DNA of 13,314 nucleotides from DATKQI01 sp035532755 (GTDB lineage Bacteria; Pseudomonadota; Alphaproteobacteria; Acetobacterales; Acetobacteraceae), in NCBI GenBank assembly GCA_035532755.1, contig DATKQI010000003.1, positions 1 through 13,314 of the forward strand, read 5' to 3'. This document shows positions 1-8,499 of this stretch, one piece after another. The position numbers and the translations under genes are program-made. The notes under the pieces were generated by a model. That model did no database searches. It had not been told where the DNA came from and saw only the letters and a list, made by a program, of their open reading frames with translations. Within the stretch, counting starts at the first letter, position 1. Every line of letters starts with the position of its first letter.

Positions 1-2
1 GA

Positions 3-248
3 AAACGAATTGAAAAGAACAGAGATAAACCGTTCACATTTCTGGATTATGACGGCGTGCCCTGGAACAATAACAACGCAGAGCACGCCGTGCATGAGTT
101 TGTGCGTCTACGGAATGCAATTATGGCAAGCACACCCAAGGAAATGCGTGAATACTGTACTCTACTGAGTATCCAACAGACGTTGCGATGCCGTGGGCTG
201 GGATTCTTGGAATTCATGCGATCTGGGAGAATGGAAATTGATGGCTGA
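3..248 (+). CDS. IS66-family transposase, C-terminal fragment (5' end outside window)
   Basis: The frame is open from the left edge (first whole codon at base 3) to a TGA at 246-248 and gives about 81 residues. It contains the hallmark C-terminal block of IS66 DDE transposases: FLDYDG, then VPWNNNNAEHAV, then a KEMREYCTLLSI-like helix and a closing FLEFMRSG. The NNNNAEH segment carries the last acidic residue of the DDE triad in this family (family knowledge). The GTG at 57 is internal, because homology continues upstream of it without a break, so it is not the start. The DNA is clearly AT-richer than the rest of the window, which fits recent acquisition or a different origin. No terminal inverted repeat could be recognised after the stop, so the edge of the element and whether it is intact are unknown. 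Confidence 0.9.
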   Translation, partial: KRIEKNRDKPFTFLDYDGVPWNNNNAEHAVHEFVRLRNAIMASTPKEMREYCTLLSIQQTLRCRGLGFLEFMRSGRMEIDG

Positions 249-255
249 TCCGGAC

Positions 256-286
256 GGCGGGTCTGCGTCGGAAACGCAAATCCGCC
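256..286. other. Imperfect stem-loop downstream of the IS66 fragment
   Basis: GGCGG at 256-260 pairs with CCGCC at 282-286, and TGCGT at 264-268 pairs with ACGCA at 274-278, with a small internal loop and a 5-base apical loop. It sits 8 bases after the transposase stop. No T-run follows on the plus strand, so it is not a convincing intrinsic terminator. It may belong to the end of the IS66 element. The remaining bases up to 448 hold no gene I can support. Confidence 0.3.
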
Positions 287-448
287 CCGGTGATTAGACC
301 GGGACGGTGAGCGAGCTATAATGAAAGTGGTTGCGGGGACACGCAACCGACGATCCCATTACTCGATGGTGCCGATATAGGGCGCAGGGGCGGCTCCATT
401 CGGTGTTCCGTGATTTGGTCAGGGCAGGATACCATCCGCCCGTCCCGG

Positions 449-1171
449 TCAGAACGCGGCGCCCAGATACGCCCGGTGCAGATCGGGGTTCTCGGCGATC
501 TCGCGCGCCGTGCCGGACAGCACCGTTCGGCCCGTCTGCAGCACCGTCGCCGTGTCGGCGATTTCGAGCGCGAGTTCCATCGACTGCTCGGCCAGCAGAA
601 GCGTGAGCCCCTCCGCGCGCAGCCGGGCCAGGGTCTCGTACATCGAATCCACCACCGCCGGCGCCAGGCCCAGGCTCGGTTCATCCAGCATCAGCAGCTT
701 GGGATCGCTCATCAGCGCACGGCCCACCGCGAGCATTTGCCGCTCGCCGCCGGACAACGTGCCCGCGCTTTGCCGCCGCCGCTCGGCGAGCCGGGGGAAC
801 AGCGCAAACACACGATCGAGCAGCGCCCCCATCCGCGAGCGGTCGGACAGGGCCGTCGCCCCCAGGCGCAAATTCTGCTCGACCGTCTGCATGACGAACA
901 GTCGCCATCCTTCCGGCGAGAGCGCGATTCCCCGCGCGACAATCTGATGTGCCGGCAGGCCGTCGATGCGCTGGCCCCGCCACTCGAGCGTGCCACCCGC
1001 CGGCCGCACCAGGCCCGCGAGCGCGTTCAAGGTGGTCGTCTTGCCTGCGCCATTGGACCCGAGCAAGGCCACGATCTGCCCTTCCCCCACCGCGAACGAC
1101 ACGTCCGCCACGCCGACGAGATCGCCATAGCGAACGGCAAGGTTGGAGACACGGAGCAGGGTCCCGCTCAT
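449..1171 (-). CDS. livF: Liv-type ABC importer ATPase, LivF family (cassette 1)
   Basis: This 240-residue cytoplasmic ATPase pairs with the LivG protein encoded just upstream to energise import through LivH/LivM. Walker A GSNGAGKTT is at about residues 38-46, the ABC signature LSGGE at 139-143 and Walker B LLMLDEP at 159-165. The switch position after the last core strand reads LLLAEQ, with Gln instead of His, which is usual for LivF proteins (family knowledge). Length matches the family (about 235). The ATG at 1171 overlaps the LivG stop as ATGA, showing translational coupling. It is the last gene of the cassette and no hairpin plus T-run follows it. The ligand of the transporter cannot be read from the ATPase, so the symbol marks family, not proven substrate. 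Confidence 0.93.
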   Translation of the reverse strand: MSGTLLRVSNLAVRYGDLVGVADVSFAVGEGQIVALLGSNGAGKTTTLNALAGLVRPAGGTLEWRGQRIDGLPAHQIVARGIALSPEGWRLFVMQTVEQNLRLGATALSDRSRMGALLDRVFALFPRLAERRRQSAGTLSGGERQMLAVGRALMSDPKLLMLDEPSLGLAPAVVDSMYETLARLRAEGLTLLLAEQSMELALEIADTATVLQTGRTVLSGTAREIAENPDLHRAYLGAAF

Positions 1172-1896
1172 GGACGGTGCCGTCCCGCGCGTCGGCCGAG
1201 ATAGGCCTCGATCACCCTCGGGTCCCGCGTGACCTCCGCGGGCGCTCCCTCCGCGAGCGCGCGGCCCTGATGGAGCACGATCACACGCTGGGTCAGGCGG
1301 TGGATCACCTCCATGATGTGCTCGACCACGATCAGCGTGATGCCGCTCGCATGGATGCGTCGTACCAGCTCGATCGCCGTTTCGATCTCCTCCGCGGTCA
1401 GTCCCGCCAGCGCCTCGTCCAGCAGGAGCACCACGGGCTCGGTGGCCAGCGCACGGGCGATCTCGAGCCGCTTGCGACCCGGCGTGCCCAAGGTGGTGAC
1501 TTGCTGGTTCGCCTGCTCGGCAAGACCGGTGAAGGCCAGGACCTCGTCTGCCTTGGCCGCCGCGGCATGGCGGTGCGGCCGGCGCAGAAAGGCGCCGACC
1601 ATCACGTTTTCCCGCACGGTCATGCCGTCGAAAACGATAGGGACCTGGAACGTGCGGGCCAGTCCGAGCCGCGCGCGGTCATGCGGCGGCATCCTCGTGA
1701 TCTCCCGGCCGCGAAAGTGGATGCTTCCCGCATCGGGCAGCGCATCGCCGGCCAGGCAGTTGAAGAAGGTGCTTTTGCCCGCGCCGTTCGGACCGATCAG
1801 GCCGATCAGCTCGTGCTCGTGCAACGTCAGGTTGGTCCCGTCCACGGCGCGGAAGCCGCCGAAGCTCTTGACGATGCTTTGCGCCTCAAGCAGCAC
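1168..1896 (-). CDS. livG: Liv-type ABC importer ATPase, LivG family with atypical signature (cassette 1)
   Basis: This is the second nucleotide-binding subunit of cassette 1, 242 residues if started at the GTG at 1896. That start gives MLLEAQSIVKSFGG, the normal LivG N-terminus, follows a GGGAAAGGG purine tract and overlaps the LivM stop by 11 bases. Reading further upstream adds about 38 residues without family resemblance that lie inside livM. Walker A GPNGAGKST is at residues 35-43, Q-loop at Gln84, switch His at 193. The signature is unusual: LGTPGRK at 136-142 replaces the LSxGQ-type motif, and Walker B runs into DEAL rather than DEP. I recall a LivG subgroup with a similar GRKRLE pattern, so this may be a lineage trait rather than damage. 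The stop overlaps the livF start. Confidence 0.92.
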   Translation of the reverse strand: MLLEAQSIVKSFGGFRAVDGTNLTLHEHELIGLIGPNGAGKSTFFNCLAGDALPDAGSIHFRGREITRMPPHDRARLGLARTFQVPIVFDGMTVRENVMVGAFLRRPHRHAAAAKADEVLAFTGLAEQANQQVTTLGTPGRKRLEIARALATEPVVLLLDEALAGLTAEEIETAIELVRRIHASGITLIVVEHIMEVIHRLTQRVIVLHQGRALAEGAPAEVTRDPRVIEAYLGRRAGRHRP

Positions 1897-2851
1897 CGCG
1901 CCGGCCCTTTCCCGCAAGCAGCGACCACCATTGCGCGAGGCCGCCGGGGCTGAAGCGAGCCAGCAGCATGATGGCGGCGCCATACACGACATAGGCGGCG
2001 CCGCTGCCACCGCCGCCCAGGAGCGCGTTGGTCATCTCCTCCAGCGGCACCAGGATGACCGCCCCCACCAGCGGGCCGAACAGCGTCCCGGCGCCGCCAA
2101 GCGCGCTCATCACCACCATGTTCACGGAGACCAGGATCCCGAAGCCGCTGTTGGGATCGATGAACCCGATCATCACCACGTAGAGCGAGCCGGCGAGCGA
2201 GGTGAAGGCCCCCGAGATCAGCAGCGCATAAAGCTTGTAGCGCCGGATCGGCACGCCGAGGCTTTCGGCGGCCCGCTCGCCAGACCCGAGCGCGCGCAGA
2301 TAGAAGCCCATCCGCCCACGCTGCATCAGGTAGGTCAGCGCCAGCAGGCTCCCGAGCACGACGAGAAACAGGGCATAGTAGGGCAGCGCACTGCGAAACA
2401 GCAGATCGGCGAGGGAGCGGGCGTTTGCTGGCCCCATCAGCCCGATCGCTCCGCCGGCGAACGCCCAGTTGGTCACCAGGACCTCCGCCAGGGCGGCGAT
2501 GGCGATCGTCGCCATCGAGAAATAGTGCCCGCGCAGGCGGAAACTCGGCAGGCCGACAATCACCGAGAGCACGAAGCTTGCCAGCACACCGAGCGGCGCG
2601 CCGGCAATGGGCGGCACGCCGAGCTTGGTGAATGCCAGCAGCGAGGAATAGGCGCCAAGACCGAAATAGACGGAATGGCCGAAGGAGACCTGCCCCCCGT
2701 AGCCGCCGATCAGGTTCCAGGCGGAGGCCGAGATCGCCGCCAACGCGGTGAGCGCGGCAATGCGCTGGTAGAACGGGTTGTCACTGAGAAAGGGCGCGGC
2801 GACCAGCACGCCCGCCACCGCGACCAGCAGGACGCGCGGCAGGCTTTTCAT
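1886..2851 (-). CDS. livM: Liv-type ABC importer permease, LivM family (cassette 1)
   Basis: A polytopic inner-membrane permease of 321 residues that forms the translocation path with LivH. The start is set at the ATG at 2851 because it overlaps the LivH stop as ATGA and yields the usual LivM opening: a hydrophobic N-terminal helix, then SAWNLIGGYGGQVSFGH at about residues 42-58, the family fingerprint. The cytoplasmic coupling loop appears as GERAAESLGVPIRRYKL, the equivalent of the EAA loop that docks onto the ATPases. A glycine-rich segment (MVVMSALGGAGTLFGP) precedes the final membrane helices, as in other LivM proteins. The longer reading frame up to 3022 lies inside livH and was not used. 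Confidence 0.93.
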   Translation of the reverse strand: MKSLPRVLLVAVAGVLVAAPFLSDNPFYQRIAALTALAAISASAWNLIGGYGGQVSFGHSVYFGLGAYSSLLAFTKLGVPPIAGAPLGVLASFVLSVIVGLPSFRLRGHYFSMATIAIAALAEVLVTNWAFAGGAIGLMGPANARSLADLLFRSALPYYALFLVVLGSLLALTYLMQRGRMGFYLRALGSGERAAESLGVPIRRYKLYALLISGAFTSLAGSLYVVMIGFIDPNSGFGILVSVNMVVMSALGGAGTLFGPLVGAVILVPLEEMTNALLGGGGSGAAYVVYGAAIMLLARFSPGGLAQWWSLLAGKGRRGAA

Positions 2852-3705
2852 GCGCGTCCCAGCAGGCCCTGCGGCCGCACCCACAGCAGCACGATGAACA
2901 AGGCATACACCACCACGTCCTTGGTTGACGGTCCGAGGAAGTAGGCGGACAGGGACTGGATCACGCCGATCGCCAGCCCGGCCAGCAACGCCCCGGGCAC
3001 GCTGCCGAAGCCGCCCAGGCAAACCGTCACGAAGGCAAGCAAGGTGAAGGAATTGCCGACTTCCGGCGAGACGTAGAAAAACAGCGCGATGAGCGCCCCG
3101 GCGACACCGGTCGAGGCGGCGCCAATGCCCCAGGCCAGCGCTTGCATCGGATCGGGTCGGATGCCGACCAGCGCCGCGGCCGTGCGGTCCTCGGAGACCG
3201 CGAGCATGCGGCTGCCGAGATCGGTGCGTGTCAGCACCAGGTGCATCCCCAGCGTGAGCACCAGCGCCGTCGCGCCGGCGAGCAGGCGCGAGGCCGAGAG
3301 CCGAAGCCCGGCCACGTCATACACCCCGCCGACCAGGGTATCCGGCAGGGAGACGAAATTGGCCGAGAACGCCCAGAGGGCGGCATAGCGCAGGAAAAGG
3401 GCGAGGCCGAAGGTGGAAATGATCTGCCCCAGCATCGGCCCGCGCATGACGTGGCGCACCAGCGCGAAATAGACCACGACTCCCAGCACAAAGAGCGTGA
3501 TCGCCGCCAGCGGCACGAAGATGAGCGGGCCGACGTGGAGCAAGGTGAAGGCGAAGAACGCCACGTACATCGCGACCATGACGAAATCGCCATGGGCGAA
3601 GTTGACGACGTTCATCATGCCCCAGATCAAGGTCAGGCCGGAGGAGAACAAGGCATAGACGGCGCCGAGCAGAAGCCCGTCAGCGCACAGTTGCAGGAAG
3701 ATCAT
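2848..3705 (-). CDS. livH: Liv-type ABC importer permease, LivH family (cassette 1)
   Basis: An inner-membrane permease of 285 residues with roughly eight hydrophobic segments. The N-terminal block LGAVYALFSSGLTLIWGMMNVVNFAHGDF is cut here to its key parts: GLTLIWG followed by NFAHGDF, which is diagnostic of LivH. The loop RMLAVSEDRTAAALVGI is the ATPase-coupling EAA-like loop, and the CLGGFGSVPGALLAGLAIG stretch and the closing LWVRPQGLLG are typical of the C-terminal half. The ATG at 3705 lies 21 bases after the binding-protein stop. No strong Shine-Dalgarno is visible, so translation may be coupled to the gene upstream. The TGA overlaps the livM ATG. Confidence 0.93.
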   Translation of the reverse strand: MIFLQLCADGLLLGAVYALFSSGLTLIWGMMNVVNFAHGDFVMVAMYVAFFAFTLLHVGPLIFVPLAAITLFVLGVVVYFALVRHVMRGPMLGQIISTFGLALFLRYAALWAFSANFVSLPDTLVGGVYDVAGLRLSASRLLAGATALVLTLGMHLVLTRTDLGSRMLAVSEDRTAAALVGIRPDPMQALAWGIGAASTGVAGALIALFFYVSPEVGNSFTLLAFVTVCLGGFGSVPGALLAGLAIGVIQSLSAYFLGPSTKDVVVYALFIVLLWVRPQGLLGRA

Positions 3706-3726
3706 GAGGCGGCCGGGAGGCTGCGC

Positions 3727-4971
3727 TCAGGTCCAGCCCTTGAAGGGAAGCACGAGCTTCGTGGTTGCCTGATCGGTCGGCCAGACCGGCACATACTCCT
3801 TGCCGTCGAGCTGGATCATCAGCGAGTAGGCAAGGATATTCTGGCCGTGGGGGTCGAACTTCACCCCTCGGTAACCGATCATCAGCTCATCCGCCTTCAG
3901 GTCGGTGGCGACCAGAGCGGCGCGGATCGCTTCGGGCTTGGTTGAGCCGGCCCGGTTGATGGCGTCGCACATCACCAGGAAACCCTGCATCGACCGCGCG
4001 GTGGTGTCGTCCAGGTCGCGGCCGGTACGCTTCTTAAACAGCGCGTTGACCTTGTACGGCAGGCTTCCGGGCTTGCCGGCGACGAACGCGCTTCGGTTCA
4101 GCACGCCCTGCGCGATGTCCCCGACCGACTTGGCGAAGGACGGATCGGAGAAGCCGGAATCGTCCCCGATCACGATCGGCGGGCGATAGTCCAGCGCCTT
4201 GAACGCCTTCATGTAGAGGATGGCATCCGACGTGTAGCTGATGAAGATGACCACGTCAGGCTTGCCGTTCTTGAGCTCCAGAACCTGCGGCGAGACGTCG
4301 GTGCCGTTGGCACCGTAGGAGATCGTCTGCGCGATCTTCACGCCCCGGCTGGCCGCGACCGAACTGATCGACTCGGCGACCGAGGTGCCATAGTCGGTGT
4401 TCTCGTGCACGATCGCGATCTTCCCGGTCGCGACCCCGGACTTCGCGACGTACGCGAGGAAATCCAGATACAGCTTGCCGAAATCGGGCCCGAACGGCGT
4501 GGTCCGGAAGAACCACTTGTAGCCGCGCTCGGTCAGGTTGGCGGCCACCGACTCCCCGGTGAGGAAGGGGATGCCGTATCGCTCCGCGGCTGCGCTCGCG
4601 GTCAGGGTGACGTTCGACTGGTACGCGCCACACAGCGCCACGACGCGATCCTGGGTGATAAGGCGCACCGCGTCGCCCTGGCCGACGGACGGACTGCCCT
4701 GGTTATCAGCCCAGACCACCTCCACCTTGGCACCACCAAGCCGCGGCAGCCCGGCCGTGGCGGCGAGCGGCATCGGTGCCAGGTCGGGGTGCGGGGTGTT
4801 GATGATGTCGACCGCGAGCGCGGCCGCCTGCTTGATCGACTGGCCGGCCGCGGCCGCATTGCCGGTCAGCGGCTCGATATAACCGATACGGACCGTTCCA
4901 GCCGCCTCCGCCACCACCGGCAGGGCGGCCAGCGCCGGAATCGCCAAGACGCCACGTCGCGTGATCGCCAT
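3727..4971 (-). CDS. Liv-type periplasmic substrate-binding protein with Tat-like signal (cassette 1)
   Basis: A 414-residue periplasmic binding protein of the LivK/peripla_BP_6 type that would capture the ligand and deliver it to LivH/LivM. The start at 4971 is chosen because GGGGAG (4979-4984) precedes it at good spacing and it opens with a signal peptide: MAITRRGVL, a hydrophobic stretch, then an AEA-A cleavage-like site near residue 23. ITRRGVL resembles a twin-arginine motif, so export in folded form by Tat is likely (inference). The mature domain shows the family landmarks: IGYIEPLTG, an ITQDRVVALCGAYQSNVTLTA block, GIPFLTGES, and a YGTSVAESI helix in the lobe crossover. Upstream codons to 5040 lack a signal or ribosome site. 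Ligand unknown: amino acid, amide, or aliphatic or aromatic acid are all possible. Confidence 0.92.
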   Translation of the reverse strand: MAITRRGVLAIPALAALPVVAEAAGTVRIGYIEPLTGNAAAAGQSIKQAAALAVDIINTPHPDLAPMPLAATAGLPRLGGAKVEVVWADNQGSPSVGQGDAVRLITQDRVVALCGAYQSNVTLTASAAAERYGIPFLTGESVAANLTERGYKWFFRTTPFGPDFGKLYLDFLAYVAKSGVATGKIAIVHENTDYGTSVAESISSVAASRGVKIAQTISYGANGTDVSPQVLELKNGKPDVVIFISYTSDAILYMKAFKALDYRPPIVIGDDSGFSDPSFAKSVGDIAQGVLNRSAFVAGKPGSLPYKVNALFKKRTGRDLDDTTARSMQGFLVMCDAINRAGSTKPEAIRAALVATDLKADELMIGYRGVKFDPHGQNILAYSLMIQLDGKEYVPVWPTDQATTKLVLPFKGWT

Positions 4972-5030
4972 TGATGATCTCCCCGTGTCAGGTTTTGGCG
5001 CACATTTCCCATATGCCCGGTCTATCTGAA

Positions 5031-5071
5031 CCGCTTGCATGCAGCGGACCGTAGCTTCGCGCGTCTGTCAA
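5031..5071 (-). promoter_or_regulatory. Possible promoter/operator region of cassette 1
   Basis: On the minus strand an exact TTGACA lies at 5071-5066, about 95 bases upstream of the binding-protein start. The hexamer 17 bases further on (5048-5043, TCCGCT) is a poor -10, so this is only half of a convincing promoter. An inverted repeat CCGCT / AGCGG with a 7-base centre (5031-5047) overlaps the predicted -10 and could be an operator. Cassette 1 could equally be read through from cassette 2 across the gap. Confidence 0.3.
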
Positions 5072-5223
5072 GACCGCCGGCCCCTCGACCGCGCCGTATT
5101 CTGAGTGACCTGCCCTGTTTCCTTGGACCACGGTCAATTTGAGAGATCGGCTCCTTCTTGCTGCTGTTGCCCCAGGCGGGGCGGTGATGCGACGGGCCGG
5201 GAGGCGGAGGGTCAGACGGCCTT
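5072..5223. other. Intergenic segment between the two Liv cassettes; possible insertion-sequence relic
   Basis: About 150 bases between the livF end of cassette 2 and the promoter area of cassette 1. It starts its odd part near 5102 with TGACCTGCCCTGTTTCC followed by GGACCACGG, which resembles the terminal sequence of some IS3-type elements from memory; I could not verify this. A 5-bp GC stem (GCCCC 5169-5173, GGGGC 5178-5182) has no following T-run on the minus strand and is not a credible terminator. No gene is supported here. A short plus-strand frame from 5105 has a composition unlike a real protein. Confidence 0.3.
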
Positions 5224-5918
<695 letters not shown>

Positions 5919-5919
<1 letters not shown>

Positions 5920-6668
5920 CAGTCCAGCCCGCCGAGATAGGCAAGTTGCACCGCCGGATCGGCCCGCACAGCGTCCGGCGGTCCGTCGGCGATGACCGCG
6001 CCCCGATGCAGGACCGTGATGGCGTGGGCGAGGCGGAACACCACGTCCATGTCGTGCTCAACCAGCAGCACGGTCATCGCGCCCGTGGCGAACAGGCCCG
6101 CGAGCGTGTCCACCGCCCGCGCGGTCTCCTGCACCGACAGGCCCTGGGTCGGCTCGTCGAGCAGCAGCACGCGCGGCGCCTGGGCCAGCGCCATGGCGAT
6201 CTCGAGCAGCCGCTGGTCGCCATGCGACAGCAGCCCGGCCGGCTGGTCGGCGAGCGGGCCGAGGCCGAGCCGCTCCAGCGCCGCATCCCCCCGGCTTGCC
6301 GCGGCGGCGAACACGCTGCCGCCGCCCCAGGGCTGCCAACGCCGGCCTTCGCGCGCCTGCGCCGCCAGGGAAGCGTTCTCCCGCACCGTCATCTCGAGGT
6401 AGAGCGCGGTGATCTGGAAGGTGCGCGCCAGGCCGTGCTGGCAGATGCGATGCGCCGGCAGGCCGGTCAGCCGGGTGCCGTCCAGCCGGGCTTCCCCCTC
6501 GCTGGTCGCCAGCACGCCGGTGATGAGGTTGAACAGGGTCGATTTGCCGGCGCCGTTGGGGCCGATCACCGCACGCACCTCGCCCGCGGCCACCCGCATC
6601 GAGACGGCGTTCACCGCAACGAGGCCGCCGAAGCGGCGGGTCAGCCCGTCGAGCTCAAGCAGCGGCAT
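5919..6668 (-). CDS. livG: Liv-type ABC importer ATPase, LivG family (cassette 2)
   Basis: A 249-residue ATPase subunit started at the ATG at 6668, which gives MPLLELDGLTRRFGG, the standard LivG opening, and overlaps the LivM stop by 14 bases. A much longer in-frame reading to 7259 runs antiparallel in meaning through livM and has no family resemblance. Walker A GPNGAGKST is at residues 36-44, an ARTFQ Q-loop near 81-85, the signature LSHGDQ at 147-152, Walker B VLLLDEP at 167-173 and the switch His in LLVEHDMDVVF. Unlike the LivG of cassette 1, the signature and DEP are canonical for the family. A low-complexity insert rich in Gly/Ala (around 113-128) sits in the helical domain. Confidence 0.93.
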
Positions 6669-7638
6669 CGGGCACGTCCGTCGGTAGCGCCGGCCGGGCC
6701 GGCCGCGACCGGACCAGCCCCCAGATGCCCTGCGGGGCATACAGCACGACGCCGATGAAGAGCAGGCCGAAAAACAGTGCCCAGGAATCGGTGTAGGCGC
6801 TGAGAATCTGCGAGGCGAGCAGGAAGAACGCGGCGCCGAGCACCGGTCCCGCCAGGGTGCCGGCGCCGCCGACGATGACCATGATGAGGACCTGCCCCGA
6901 CAGCAGCCAGAACAACAGATCGGTATCGGCGAACCCGGCGAACGGCGCATACAGCGCACCGGCCATTCCGCCCAGCGCATAGGCGATGGCGACCACGACG
7001 ATCTTGTAGCGCCGTGTGTCGAAGCCGAGCGCGCGCGTCTTTGCCTCGTTCTCGCGGATGCCGCGCAGCACCGCGCCGAACGGCGAGGCGACCAGGGTGC
7101 GGCAGAAGGCGAAGCTGCCGGCGAGCACGCCGAGCGCGAGATAGTAGAAGCCCGTGCGGCTGTCGAACAAAGCGAATCCGAACGGTCCCGGCCGGCGCGG
7201 AATGCCGGCCAGACCGTCCGAGCCGCCGGTGACGGCGTTCCATTTGTAGGCGATCGCATACAGCAGCTGCGCGAAGGCCAGGGTAAGCATGGAGAACGAC
7301 ACCCCGCTCGCCATCGTGGCGACCCAGGCGATGCCGAGCCCGACCACCCCGGCCAGGACCGCCGCGGCCGGCACTGCGACCACCAGCGGCACGCCGTGCA
7401 GCAGCAGCCAGCCGCTCGCGTAGGCGCCGAACCCGTAGGCGGCGGCGTGACCGAAGGAGACCAGCCGCGTGTAGCCGACCATGAGATCGAGGCTCATGGC
7501 GAACAGCCCGAGGATCAGCATCTCGGTCAGCAGCGTGGTGGCATAGACGGGCAGGCCGAACGGCGCCGCCAGCAGCGCCGCCGCGAGTCCGGCGGCCAGC
7601 AAGCGACGGCGCGGCCGGCGCACGTCCGGTACGCTCAC
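6655..7638 (-). CDS. livM: Liv-type ABC importer permease, LivM family (cassette 2)
   Basis: A 327-residue inner-membrane permease. The GTG at 7638 overlaps the LivH stop as GTGA, giving a short basic N-terminus (RRPRRR) before the first hydrophobic helix, consistent with inside-positive topology. The LivM fingerprint appears as SLDLMVGYTRLVSFGHAAAYG. The ATPase-coupling loop is RGIRENEAKTRALGFDTRRYK, and IVGGAGTLAGPVLGAA followed by YAPQGIWGL marks the C-terminal half. These details resemble LivM proteins of the alphaproteobacterial carboxylate/aromatic-acid group as I remember them, which does not prove the substrate. The stop lies within the start of livG. Confidence 0.93.
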   Translation of the reverse strand: MSVPDVRRPRRRLLAAGLAAALLAAPFGLPVYATTLLTEMLILGLFAMSLDLMVGYTRLVSFGHAAAYGFGAYASGWLLLHGVPLVVAVPAAAVLAGVVGLGIAWVATMASGVSFSMLTLAFAQLLYAIAYKWNAVTGGSDGLAGIPRRPGPFGFALFDSRTGFYYLALGVLAGSFAFCRTLVASPFGAVLRGIRENEAKTRALGFDTRRYKIVVVAIAYALGGMAGALYAPFAGFADTDLLFWLLSGQVLIMVIVGGAGTLAGPVLGAAFFLLASQILSAYTDSWALFFGLLFIGVVLYAPQGIWGLVRSRPARPALPTDVPDAAA

Positions 7639-8471
7639 GCCCGGGCGCCGAGCAGCCCGGCCGGCCGCAGCACGAGGACCAGCAGCATCGCCAAGTACAT
7701 CAGCGCGAGGGCCAGGTTCGGGAAGAAATACTCGCCGAACACCTGCACGAAGCCGATCAGCAGCGCGGCGAGCAGCGAGCCGGGAAAACTGCCCATGCCG
7801 CCGATGATGACGATCACGAACGCCTCGATGATGACGCTAGCCGCCATGCCGAGCGAGGCGGTGACCAGCGGCGCGGCCAGCACGCCGCCGAGCCCCGCCA
7901 GCGCGCAGCCGATGCCGAACACCGTGCTGCGCACCAGCCCGACGTCGGTGCCGAGCGCACGCACCATGTCCGCGTTCTGCGCAGTCGCGCGGATCAGCAG
8001 GCCGAGCCGCGTGCGCGCCAGGAACTGCCACAGCCCGAGCGCGATCGCCGCCCCGGCGCCGATCAGGAACATACGGTAGATCGGGAACGGATTGTCGAGC
8101 AGGAACACGACGCCCGACAGCGCGCCGGGCGCGGCGACCGGCAATGCCTGGGAGCCCCAGAGCAGCTGGATCACCTCGCCCATCACCAGCGCCAGCCCGA
8201 ACGTCACCATCAGGAAGGCGCTGTCGTCGCGCCGATACAGGCGGCGCAGCACCCCGGCCTCGAACGCGACGCCGGCGGCACCGACCGCCAGCGGGGCGAG
8301 CACGAGCGCCACCCAGAAGCTGCCCGTCAGCCGCACCAGCGTATAGCCGACGAACGCCCCCAGCATGTAGAACGAACCGTGCGCGAAATTGACGATCCGC
8401 ATGATGCCGAAGATCAGGGTCAGGCCGACGCCGAGCAGGAACAGCAGCGCCGCCTGGGCCAGCGCGTTCAT
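7635..8471 (-). CDS. livH: Liv-type ABC importer permease, LivH family (cassette 2), N-terminus uncertain
   Basis: An inner-membrane permease of 278 residues from the ATG at 8471. It shows GLTLIFGIMRIVNFAHGSFYMLGA, here recognised by its GLTLIFG and NFAHGSF cores, an RATAQNADMVRALGT coupling loop, and IGGMGSFPGSLLAALLIG near the end. The ATG lacks a clear Shine-Dalgarno and the first helix looks about 10 residues short for the family. The same frame runs upstream without a stop (encoding DLAGFLLTET) into the end of the binding-protein gene. A CTG about five codons upstream is the only near-start codon there, while an AAGGAGA lies further up (8515-8521). The true start may therefore be non-canonical or upstream. 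It begins 28 bases after the binding-protein stop. Confidence 0.9.
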   Translation of the reverse strand: MNALAQAALLFLLGVGLTLIFGIMRIVNFAHGSFYMLGAFVGYTLVRLTGSFWVALVLAPLAVGAAGVAFEAGVLRRLYRRDDSAFLMVTFGLALVMGEVIQLLWGSQALPVAAPGALSGVVFLLDNPFPIYRMFLIGAGAAIALGLWQFLARTRLGLLIRATAQNADMVRALGTDVGLVRSTVFGIGCALAGLGGVLAAPLVTASLGMAASVIIEAFVIVIIGGMGSFPGSLLAALLIGFVQVFGEYFFPNLALALMYLAMLLVLVLRPAGLLGARA

Positions 8472-8499
8472 GGTCTCGGTGAGCAGAAAGCCCGCGAGA

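Noticed and set aside
1313..2944. A 543-codon open frame on the plus strand
   Set aside because: It is the complement of livG and livM of cassette 1, with low-complexity composition and no family resemblance.
5169..5182. GC hairpin as a terminator of cassette 2
   Set aside because: The stem is only 5 bp and no T-run follows on the minus strand.
6669..7259. Long N-terminal extension of the cassette 2 LivG
   Set aside because: It lies wholly within livM in another frame; family similarity starts at the Met encoded at 6668.
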